Program-made: the position numbers and the translations under genes
Assembly (NCBI GenBank): GCA_910576125.1
Contig: CAJTHM010000015.1
Location: 111,434 to 175,433 of the forward strand
DNA length: 64,000 bases
Source of the DNA: Lachnospiraceae bacterium
GTDB taxonomy: Bacteria; Bacillota; Clostridia; Lachnospirales; Lachnospiraceae
Direction of reading: 5' to 3'
The notes under the pieces: model-generated
Databases searched by the model: none
The model's input: the letters and a program-made list of their open reading frames with translations, nothing else
Told to the model about the DNA's origin: nothing
Shown here: positions 43,901 through 50,452 of the stretch, one piece after another
Layout of the letters: the number at the start of each line of letters is the position of its first letter
Position numbering within the stretch: the stretch's first letter is position 1

Positions 43901-44036
43901 TGGCCATCTGTGTGCCGGATGCCTCTGCCCTCTCATGGGGCAGAAACGGCAGCGGAAGAGATATCATGAGCGCCACAGCCAGCAGCATGACCAGAAAATC
44001 AGTCCACCGGCCATGCTTTTTCGAAAATCCGTTCAT
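40935..44036 (-). CDS. Secreted M6-family zinc metalloprotease
   Basis: A 1033-residue secreted protease. A signal peptide (M-L-L-A-V-A-L-M-I-S-L-P-L-P-F-L) is followed by the catalytic domain with H-E-F-L-H-T-L-G-L-P-D (first His about residue 233), the M6 form of HExxH, whose Glu is the general base and where G-L-P-D supplies the distal ligand region, and W-D-I-M-A further on (the usual Met turn). The central 450-800 region has repeated W-x-x-V/Y-N-G-K-W-like blades (for example S-V-K-R-W-D-G-K-A-W) that look like a beta-propeller, and the C-terminus is a separate beta domain. It starts three bases after the lipoprotein gene stop, so the two are translated together. It lacks an LPXTG anchor. 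Confidence 0.92.
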   Translation of the reverse strand: MNGFSKKHGRWTDFLVMLLAVALMISLPLPFLPHERAEASGTQMANVVIFVRLKSDNRDIFNAQYSSGSITYSNWQRIKRMYDEGTGTGFNNSFANYISVVTENNVRVTNYFPQENPDKKGVKVYTLPSDSDGGGSGLVESVVDAINKNEIILDARNNKLDNRNSGYIDNLTIILQGDTINGEKTAFHTTYAGTAKINGSGLRVSHYNVIPSSMLVSNDASLYVAAEQGAIAHEFLHTLGLPDLYRKNGVGEPVGAWDIMASTGPFLQYPLSYLRARQGWISMGNITQNGTYTLTAVSEPGGNKVFALRTPLSDSEFICLEYRRKNADLNRFEHRIPSSGLLMYRVDTKVDGLDNRAGKNYIYVYRPGVTDPELAADKDANINRVHKAALDVTAGETSYGSTDLSADFTKDTLYYSDGSNSGIQISDVKLSSDQKQLTFTVTFADYKSAMSWENMGDTVGGQCTGDPFVCTDPSTGTLYAAFTESISGSYSYEQVSVKRWDGKAWQQVGAKVSPAATAYPVSMAVCGGEVYLAYLDQAFQPVYCKLENGAWKQVARHNVAYPKYMQFVVDGSDIYAAYEHGGRWKIYNLKSNSLVDNSLTASDFSRPAMLMSNGSFYMVYADSRDGVTKVQKYSNGKWSTEDTLPNRHTNIHQIVKYGKNIYAFAGGGEFGKESGAMAVFDGNSWTNYTIPDMKKFNAASMAMVGNQVCLAYYDTDARKTKLLQGTGASFRMIADNLGTGLDYLGVCSYGSNLYIATRAQNTTNLVVRKKAIAGGSVTPPPTQEARLLTLTPPAGYTGNDIYIDGVEYTAVKSGNNYQLKLPDTSGRTAVMYSYDAKNIPVGMYVWRLSWEGEVCKAVPMPGLENLLSYHGFSIRIQSPAGIRFKSGIGTGLKQQLVAGNVDGCRLKEYGTLFITNENRKKYPFVKDGTKVGGGRAYWTENGKVYDKIFETVAGRNRFTSVLINLAPNMYAKDISFRAYMVLECEGEDLVIYGPPVYRSVYTVAKQVQARGEFKPGSSGYRYVQEIIDSVERR

Positions 44037-44039
44037 TTT

Positions 44040-45047
44040 TTACCTCCATTCCGCATATTCCGGAAAGCCCAGATAAGCCGCGTCCAGACGGAACGTCTCC
44101 GGCTCCGCCTCTTCCTGATACAGATAGGATTTTCCGTCGGCGGTATATGCATAAACCACGCCGTGCGCATCCGCCGCTTTCTGATACTGCTCCTCCATGG
44201 AAGTGCCGTCGGCATTCAGTTTCCCTGTATATGTAGCGCCCTGGTACTCAACAGTAATCTGGTCCACACAAATGCCATCCTGCAAAGTACCGCTGAAGGA
44301 GCGCAGGATATTCCCCTCCCCATCTGTGTATGTCACTGTCGCCGCGCCGCTGTATGCACCGTCTTTCAGCACGGCCTCTCCCAGCACAGCGCCGGTTTCA
44401 TCTCCCTGATAAAAGCAGAAACGACCGTCCGCGCCATGCCACGTAATCTCCGTGCGGGGGCCGTCCGCCGCGATCTGCAGCACGTCATCTCCCTGACAGT
44501 AACGAGTCCTGGTCTCGATGCCGAGCATCCCGCCCTGAAGAATCCGCCGCCACTCTTCCTGACCTGTCAGTTCCTGCAATCCCGTCATGTCATGGGAACC
44601 AAGCGCTGTCATCGTCTGTTCCGCCAGCGCCGCCATCCCTTCGTTCTCGCCGTTTTCCTGCACCACGATAGCGCTCACCCGATCCGCGTACTCTCTGGAA
44701 GGGTACAGCCGCAGCACCTTGGACAGGATATCGCGCTGCAGCATCTTTTCATCCAGATCCGCATATAACTGTGCCAGGGCCACATAATCCGCCTCCTCGA
44801 AGGCATCCATGCCGAGCAGCTGCTCATAGTATCCTCTCTTTAAATCCAGCGCCTCTTTTCCGCTGTCCAGCTGAGCGATGGCCTGACGCAGCTCCTCTGC
44901 TGTCTCGGGCGGAGCCGGCGTCGGTTCCGGCGTCTCAGCGGGCGCTGTGCTCTCCTGTTCCTGCGCGTTCTGCACCTGGCCGCATGATACCAGAATCAGG
45001 ATGAGAATCAAAAAAATACAGATTCGTGCGGGGACATTTCTTTTCAT
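44040..45047 (-). CDS. Lipoprotein with MORN-like repeats
   Basis: A 335-residue lipoprotein with a clear signal and lipobox (I-L-I-L-V-S-C-G), so it is anchored outside the membrane. After a Pro/Glu-rich spacer (P-A-E-T-P-E-P-T-P-A-P) comes a helical TPR-like region (Y-V-A-L-A-Q-L-Y-A-D-L), and the C-terminal third has MORN-like turns (Y-S-G-A-A-T-V-T-Y; Y-T-G-K-L-N-A-D-G-T). The ATG at 45047 is preferred, nine bases after AAAGGAG. The M6 protease gene follows directly, suggesting a joint role at the cell surface; the function itself is unknown. Confidence 0.82.
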   Translation of the reverse strand: MKRNVPARICIFLILILILVSCGQVQNAQEQESTAPAETPEPTPAPPETAEELRQAIAQLDSGKEALDLKRGYYEQLLGMDAFEEADYVALAQLYADLDEKMLQRDILSKVLRLYPSREYADRVSAIVVQENGENEGMAALAEQTMTALGSHDMTGLQELTGQEEWRRILQGGMLGIETRTRYCQGDDVLQIAADGPRTEITWHGADGRFCFYQGDETGAVLGEAVLKDGAYSGAATVTYTDGEGNILRSFSGTLQDGICVDQITVEYQGATYTGKLNADGTSMEEQYQKAADAHGVVYAYTADGKSYLYQEEAEPETFRLDAAYLGFPEYAEWR

Positions 45048-45181
45048 CAAATCATTCTCCTTTAATTTATCAGTGTTCCCTCAGGCAATCTATATATCGA
45101 CACTTTTCCGATTCCCCTTAATGTATTTTCCGCTGCCGCAGCAGGCTTGCCGCCTGTTTTCCCGGCAATCGCGGCTATCCG

Positions 45182-45658
45182 CTAGAACAGCACGCCCAGC
45201 GCGCCGAACAGCCCGGCGCTGGCCAGTCCCATGATGATGCCCGCCAGAACCACGCCGATGAGCACCGCGGCCACGCTGGACTTAAAATCCATATCCAGCA
45301 GACTGGCCGCCAGCGTTCCCGTCCATGCCCCTGTCCCGGGCAGCGGAATCCCTACGAAGAGCAAAAGCGCGACAAACAGCCCCTTGCCTGCCTTTTCTTT
45401 CAGCTTTTCGCCGCCTTTATGTCCTTTTTCCAGACAAAAAGTAAAGAATTTACCGATGACCGGCTTATCCGCACCCCATTCCAGCACTTTTCTCGCGAAG
45501 AGGAAAATGACGGGAACCGGAAGCATGTTTCCCAGGATACAGACAATGTAGCTGGGAAGCACCGGCAGATCCATGCCCAAAGCGATGGGCACTGCCGCCC
45601 TCAGCTCAATCAGCGGAACCATGGAAATAAAAAACACAATCAAATATTTCTTCAGCAT
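45182..45658 (-). CDS. Small multidrug-export family (COG2426) membrane protein
   Basis: A 158-residue integral membrane protein of the Sm_multidrug_ex family. It has about four helices, with E-L-R-A-A-V-P-I-A-L-G-M and G-I-P-L-P-G-T-G-A-W-T-G-T as the two family loops. The name comes from the family; the actual substrate is not known. The ATG at 45658 follows TGGAGATTG and is preferred over a codon four residues upstream. It stands alone between hisC and the lipoprotein gene. Confidence 0.88.
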   Translation of the reverse strand: MLKKYLIVFFISMVPLIELRAAVPIALGMDLPVLPSYIVCILGNMLPVPVIFLFARKVLEWGADKPVIGKFFTFCLEKGHKGGEKLKEKAGKGLFVALLLFVGIPLPGTGAWTGTLAASLLDMDFKSSVAAVLIGVVLAGIIMGLASAGLFGALGVLF

Positions 45659-45759
45659 GACAATCTCCATTCTTTTTTATTTTTCTGTTATACCATCTTG
45701 TTTCTATCGTTATAAGCCCTGCCTCTTCCCGCCCATCCCCATCAGGCGCATCACAGGCC

Positions 45760-46851
45760 TTACCAATAGCGCTTCGCATAGTCCTTCAAAAAGGAAATCA
45801 GCCGGTCCATCTGCTCGTCCGTCCCAATGGTAATGCGCAGGAACTCGGAAATGCGCGGCTTGTTCCAATAGCGCACATAAATATCCGCCTCCCGCAGCGC
45901 CTGAAAAATCTGCCGCGCGGGAATGACCTCATGGGATGCGAAGATGAAATTGGCTTTCGAGTCCGGAAACGAGAATCCAAGTTCTCTCAGCTCTCCTTTG
46001 ACCCGCTCCCTTGTAGCCACGATTTTCGCAGTGGCGGCCCTGAAATAGGCATCGTCCCTCACCGCCTCAGCCCCCAGTATCTGGGAGGGCAGGTTCATGG
46101 TATACGAATTGAAAGAGAACTTCACGTCATTCAGATACCCGATCAGCTTCTCACTGCCTATGCAGAAACCGATGCGCAGTCCCGCCATTGCACGGGATTT
46201 CGAAAATGTCTGCACTATAAGCAGATTGTCATAGCGTTCCACCAGAGGCAGGGCGCTTTTCCCGCCGAAATCCACATAGGCCTCGTCCACGATGACCACC
46301 ACGTCCCGGTTGGCCCGGAGAATCTCCTCCACTGTATCCAGACTCTCCAGAAGACCCGTGGGCGCGTTGGGATTGGGGAAAACCACGCCGCCGTTCGGCT
46401 GCCTGTAATCCTCCGGGCGGATATGCCAGTCCTCGTCCAGCGGGCAGGTCCGGCAGGGAATCCTGTGGAGATCCGCCCACACATCGTAAAAGGAATAGGT
46501 CACGTCCGGGAACAGGATGGGCTTTGAACCGTTGAAAAAGGTCATGAACGCCATGGACAGCACATCATCCGAGCCCACGCCCACAAATACCTGTTCCGGC
46601 TTTACATGATAGTACTTTGCCAGAGCGTCCACCAGCACTGCAGCATCCGGATCCGGATACAGGCGGAAAGCGCCGCAGTCCATCTTTGCCGCCAGCCTCT
46701 CTACCCCCGGCGCGGGGGGATAAGGGCACTCATTGGTGTTCAGTTTGATCATGCCCGGTTTATTGGGCTGCTCTCCCGCCACGTAGGGCACGACTTTCCT
46801 TACATTTTCTTCCCAGCTCACTATATCTTCCTTCTTTCTGTGTTTCCTCAT
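45760..46851 (-). CDS. hisC: Histidinol-phosphate aminotransferase
   Basis: HisC transfers an amino group to imidazole-acetol phosphate in histidine synthesis. The roughly 360-residue fold type I enzyme has L-N-T-N-E-C-P-Y-P-P, F-P-N-P-N-A-P-T-G, V-D-E-A-Y-V-D-F and the PLP lysine in Q-T-F-S-K-S-R-A-M-A-G-L-R. No other his gene is nearby. The listed ATG overlaps the glycosyltransferase stop (ATGA); an in-frame GTG at 46821, five bases after AAGGAAG, gives a 353-residue product closer to the family N-terminus and may be the true start. Confidence 0.94.
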   Translation of the reverse strand: MRKHRKKEDIVSWEENVRKVVPYVAGEQPNKPGMIKLNTNECPYPPAPGVERLAAKMDCGAFRLYPDPDAAVLVDALAKYYHVKPEQVFVGVGSDDVLSMAFMTFFNGSKPILFPDVTYSFYDVWADLHRIPCRTCPLDEDWHIRPEDYRQPNGGVVFPNPNAPTGLLESLDTVEEILRANRDVVVIVDEAYVDFGGKSALPLVERYDNLLIVQTFSKSRAMAGLRIGFCIGSEKLIGYLNDVKFSFNSYTMNLPSQILGAEAVRDDAYFRAATAKIVATRERVKGELRELGFSFPDSKANFIFASHEVIPARQIFQALREADIYVRYWNKPRISEFLRITIGTDEQMDRLISFLKDYAKRYW

Positions 46852-47861
46852 AATTCTCTCTTACGCAGCTCCTCCCGGTAGGCATCCGCCTGTTCCGGGC
46901 ATTCCAAGGCCTCATAGCACCGAATCAGCCCCTCCAGGCTCTCCCTGCCGCCGGACTTCAGGGCCAGAATAGGCCGGGTCTCATAGACTGCGTTGTAGTA
47001 CCAGATAGCCGCCTCCTCCCAGTCCTGCATTTCCTCATAAAAATGCCCCAGCTCGCAGCAGATTTCCGAACAGCCCTCCTCCGCAATCACCTTGGATGTA
47101 TATTTGAAGAAATTCACCGTGTCCTTCGCCAGCCTGGCAGCTTTCGCCACCACGCAGCAGGACTGGGCCATCTCCTCGCCGTCCCGCCCGTTGTCCGCGG
47201 CAGCCTCCATAAATGTTCCCGCCGCCTCCAGGAAATCCTCCTGGTCCCCGGTCAACATCAGCTCCCTGGCGTAAAGGCCCAGGAGCCGCTTCGGCAGCCG
47301 GTAGCCGGCCTCCCAATGCCTGTGGAAATTGGCCAGATCCCGCTTGGCGTGGCATTCCTCCGGCAGATGGATGATGACGATATCGCTGTCGTATATCACG
47401 GGCTCCAGCCGCACCGTCTCGTGGATGGGCGCCTCCCAGACGAAATCCCGTTTTCTTTTGAACAGTTTTGGGCGGTATTCTTCATCGTAATTGTACACCG
47501 TATTGAACTGCAGCTGATTGGCGTACTTCATCTGCACGATTTCGACCTCCGGCAGCAGCGTCTCCTTCAACAGCCGGAATCTGTCCCGGTCCTCCGGGGA
47601 CAGCACCTCATCCGCGTCCGCAGAATATATATATTCCTGAGTCGCCCTGGAAAAGACATCATTTCTGGCGGCGCTGAAATCATCTGTCCACGGAAAGTCA
47701 TAGACATGCTCCGTATAGCGCCTGGCTATCTCCTTGGTGGCGTCCGTGGAGCCCGTGTCGGCTATGACGATTTCGTCCACCAGATCCGCCACGCTGTCCA
47801 GGCAGCGCTTCAATATCTTCTCTTCATTCTTCACAATCATACATAGGGATATCGTGACCAT
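46848..47861 (-). CDS. Family 2 glycosyltransferase with C-terminal TPR-like region
   Basis: A 337-residue cytoplasmic glycosyltransferase. The GT2 GT-A domain fills the first 200 residues: S-L-C-M-I-V-K-N-E-E-K-I-L, D-T-G-S-T-D-A-T, and Y-S-A-D-A-D-E-V, the DxD-like metal site. This SunS-like subgroup usually continues into helical repeats, as here (C-E-L-G-H-F-Y-E-E-M, about residues 250-320). The acceptor is unknown. The stop codon overlaps the hisC ATG by four bases. Confidence 0.93.
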   Translation of the reverse strand: MVTISLCMIVKNEEKILKRCLDSVADLVDEIVIADTGSTDATKEIARRYTEHVYDFPWTDDFSAARNDVFSRATQEYIYSADADEVLSPEDRDRFRLLKETLLPEVEIVQMKYANQLQFNTVYNYDEEYRPKLFKRKRDFVWEAPIHETVRLEPVIYDSDIVIIHLPEECHAKRDLANFHRHWEAGYRLPKRLLGLYARELMLTGDQEDFLEAAGTFMEAAADNGRDGEEMAQSCCVVAKAARLAKDTVNFFKYTSKVIAEEGCSEICCELGHFYEEMQDWEEAAIWYYNAVYETRPILALKSGGRESLEGLIRCYEALECPEQADAYREELRKREL

Positions 47862-47906
47862 ATTGCTCCCCCGCTTCCTTCCGCCTTTTCAACAAGCGTC
47901 ACATAG

Positions 47907-47935
47907 ATAATACCAAAAAGAAAGCAAGGGCACAA
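47907..47935 (-). promoter_or_regulatory. Sigma-A promoter for the glycosyltransferase-hisC transcript
   Basis: Minus strand TTGTGC (47935-47930), 17-base spacer, TATTAT (47912-47907), about 45 bases before the start codon. Confidence 0.6.
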
Positions 47936-47996
47936 CCATTATTCTCCAAACAAATCAAATATTCTCCGGGACAGCCGAAAAAATATGATGTGGCCA

Positions 47997-48025
47997 TTGA
48001 GATTTTCGGAAGAATATGATACAAT
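47997..48025 (+). promoter_or_regulatory. Sigma-A promoter for the 37-residue protein
   Basis: TTGAGA (47997-48002), 17-base spacer, TACAAT (48020-48025), about 65 bases before the small ORF. Confidence 0.7.
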
Positions 48026-48092
48026 GATTCCGTCTTGAGCACAAAATGGCCAAAGGGCCTTGCTTTTTGCAATCATACAGGAGGATTATATT

Positions 48093-48206
48093 ATGTTCAT
48101 TGTATTAGGCGGCGGTTTGCTGATTATCATCATCGCAGTGGTCATATCCGTAGTTTCCAGCGTCGTTTCCGCTGTGGCTGCAGATGCGGATGAAAGCGCG
48201 GATTGA
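48093..48206 (+). CDS. Small single-span membrane protein (37 residues)
   Basis: A short ORF begins at an ATG nine bases after a perfect AGGAGG and codes for a 37-residue peptide: a short M-F-I-V-L-G-G-G start, a hydrophobic stretch L-L-I-I-I-I-A-V-V-I-S-V-V-S-S-V-V-S-A-V and an acidic end A-A-D-A-D-E-S-A-D. It predicts one membrane helix with an acidic tail. It has its own promoter and a strong terminator 30 bases after the stop, so it is a free-standing transcription unit. The function is unknown; it could be a small regulator of a membrane complex or a toxin-like peptide, though no antitoxin RNA was recognised. Confidence 0.7.
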   Translation: MFIVLGGGLLIIIIAVVISVVSSVVSAVAADADESAD

Positions 48207-48234
48207 TTTTGCGTTCCATTGTTCCGCACCATAG

Positions 48235-48302
48235 AAAAAGGCCGGTCAGTCCGGAAAACCTTCCATCCGTCAGGAAAGTTTTCCGAACTGGCCGGCCTTT
48301 TT
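48235..48302. terminator. Strong bidirectional terminator
   Basis: An extended stem (GGCCGGTCAG-TCCGGAAAAC with GTTTTCCGAACTGGCCGGCC) spans 48240-48297, with A5 before and T5 after. It ends the small ORF on the plus strand and the glycan operon on the minus strand. Confidence 0.92.
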
Positions 48303-48415
48303 CCGTGCCATTGCATGTTCCATGGGCAAAATATTCCATATCCCGGTTTTCTATGACTTCGCAAGAAAATCATCGCAGAACCGATACCATCGGAAAGCAG
48401 AAGTTCTATTTGTGT

Positions 48416-50452
48416 TTATGAGCGCAGAAGGCGCTCCACCTCGCTGCCCGCCAGCAGCACGATACCCACGCCGTGATTGTCGTTGGTAATCCAGAATAAT
48501 TCTTCCGCGTAATACTCCCTGGTAAAGGAAAAGCCCGATCCCTTGCACACAGCATGGACGTTGCCGTCCTTGTCCACCGAACAGGCAGAAATCGCTTTCC
48601 ATCCCCGGAGCACACACCCGAAAAAGCGCTCCTGGTCGGCATACCAGCCGTGCCGCAGCCCCTTGCTCATGGCATAGGTAAACATTGCGGTGCAGGAAGT
48701 TTCCTCGTATGAGGAAGAATCTGTCAGCACCTGATGCCAATATCCTTTTTCATCCTGGAGCGCAGCATATCCGTCCGAGAGGCGGCAGAAGATTTCCTGC
48801 AGCTTTGCCCGCTTCGGATGTTCCCGGGGCATGATTTCCAGCAGCTCCGACAGGGAGAACAGGGCCCAGCCGTTGCCCCGTCCCCAGGGTATGCCAGTTT
48901 TTATGTCCCGGGTCAGATCATATACGTGGGAAAGTATGTTTTCCGGAAGCAACAGCCTCTCCGTATAGTGGACAAACTGATCCGCGGCCATTTCCAACGC
49001 TTCCCGGACTCCGTATTTTTCCCAATAGCGAATCAGGAAAGATGTGCCCATGTACAAATCATCGGCCCATATGGTGTCCACGTCATGAGGGCCGCCTCCC
49101 TTTCTGCAGAATGTGCCGTCGGAGAGCCTGGGAAGCCTGTCCCGGATAAAACCATAAAATTCTTCTGCCAGCCTGTCCGTCTGGGGATACGACAGATACC
49201 TGGCGCATTCCAGCATCGCCGCTCCCATGGAGCCGAACTGATCCAGGTTGGCATGGGCCACCAGCTCCGGATTGATGTTCGTCGCGCCGTACGCTCCTGC
49301 ATCCCCACAGGCATAGTCATAATGAGAGAGACATTGCCCCATATGGGAAAGGACATACTCCCTGATTTCGGCAGCTCCCGTGACCTCTGCCATGCGCAGC
49401 AGTCCCTGCAGGGTCACACCCATGGGATAATTCCAGGAGCCAAAGGCACTGTTGCCGGTTTTCACCCACCAGATATCGCTGAAGGCGCCTTCATAAAAGA
49501 TGCGTATATTCTGCCACCCGGCTCCCGTCAGACTTGTGAACCGTTCATAGTCAAACGTTTTATCGCCATCCATGGGAGCGCATATCCACGGCTCCTTCCT
49601 GCCCTGTATGGGAACCGGCTGAATCAACGGCACGTCCGCCCCGATTTCGCCCTCGCCTGCCAGATGGATATCCATGGGCGGTCGGAAAGGAACGGACAGC
49701 GTATGGACTCCCTTTGGGCAGGACAGCACTTTCTCGCCGTTCACATAGCAGTCAGCAGGCCGGCGGCAGTCAAGAGTCAGCTTCACCTGCATACCCTCCA
49801 CGCCCAGCGCCCTTGTCCATACTACACAGGGGGCAGATGGCATGGGAGAAAATTCCGCATCCTGCCAGGGCAGGGTCAGCAAATCTTCCAGCCGTCCGGA
49901 AACCATGGCAGGCATCAGCTCCGGCAAAAGCTCCGTCCATGCCCATCCCGCCATACCATCGTTCTGCGGCAGGGGCGAACAGACAGTGACAGGAGGCAGT
50001 CCGAGAAGACAGCCGAAGCCGGCGGCTGTCCGGCGGCACAGCAGCAGCAATGTACTGTTCCCATTCGGCAATGTCACCTGCAGCCGGCGGGGCCGCGCCA
50101 CATGGATTTCATCCTCAAAGGTGGATGTATATATGTTCTCTCCGTTCAGCCATAGCCTGCAGGGGCCCAGGCAGGCTATGGAAAGATATACTTCTTTTGG
50201 GACGGGAATGCTCAACTTACATGCCGCCATTGCATATCCGTCCGTTCCGCTTCCCAGCTTTTCGCTCAAATCGATTCGATACGCGCCATCCGGATCTTGT
50301 CTGAAAAAGTTCTGCGGCATGGCCCGTACTGTATACGGCAATGGCGCGTTGTCCCCAATGTAACGGCGGGCTATGATTTTCAGCTGATCCGATATTTCCG
50401 CCACCCTGCAGGCCAGGCCTTCATCCGCGGGAAAATAAGGGTATTTCTTCAT
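48416..50452 (-). CDS. Glycosidase with C-terminal GH105-like (unsaturated glucuronyl/rhamnogalacturonyl hydrolase) domain
   Basis: A 678-residue cytoplasmic enzyme with no signal peptide. The first ~300 residues are beta-rich, with domains like those accompanying glycosidases (for example A-D-C-Y-V-N-G-E-K-V-L). Residues about 330-678 form a GH88/GH105-type (alpha/alpha)6 barrel: W-A-D-D-L-Y-M-G-T-S-F-L-I-R-Y holds the catalytic Asp region, and W-G-R-G-N-G-W-A-L-F-S-L is the second signature. The family hydrates the 4,5-unsaturated uronic acid left by polysaccharide lyases. The start overlaps the stop of the upstream gene (ATGA). It is the last gene of the operon. Confidence 0.85.
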   Translation of the reverse strand: MKKYPYFPADEGLACRVAEISDQLKIIARRYIGDNAPLPYTVRAMPQNFFRQDPDGAYRIDLSEKLGSGTDGYAMAACKLSIPVPKEVYLSIACLGPCRLWLNGENIYTSTFEDEIHVARPRRLQVTLPNGNSTLLLLCRRTAAGFGCLLGLPPVTVCSPLPQNDGMAGWAWTELLPELMPAMVSGRLEDLLTLPWQDAEFSPMPSAPCVVWTRALGVEGMQVKLTLDCRRPADCYVNGEKVLSCPKGVHTLSVPFRPPMDIHLAGEGEIGADVPLIQPVPIQGRKEPWICAPMDGDKTFDYERFTSLTGAGWQNIRIFYEGAFSDIWWVKTGNSAFGSWNYPMGVTLQGLLRMAEVTGAAEIREYVLSHMGQCLSHYDYACGDAGAYGATNINPELVAHANLDQFGSMGAAMLECARYLSYPQTDRLAEEFYGFIRDRLPRLSDGTFCRKGGGPHDVDTIWADDLYMGTSFLIRYWEKYGVREALEMAADQFVHYTERLLLPENILSHVYDLTRDIKTGIPWGRGNGWALFSLSELLEIMPREHPKRAKLQEIFCRLSDGYAALQDEKGYWHQVLTDSSSYEETSCTAMFTYAMSKGLRHGWYADQERFFGCVLRGWKAISACSVDKDGNVHAVCKGSGFSFTREYYAEELFWITNDNHGVGIVLLAGSEVERLLRS

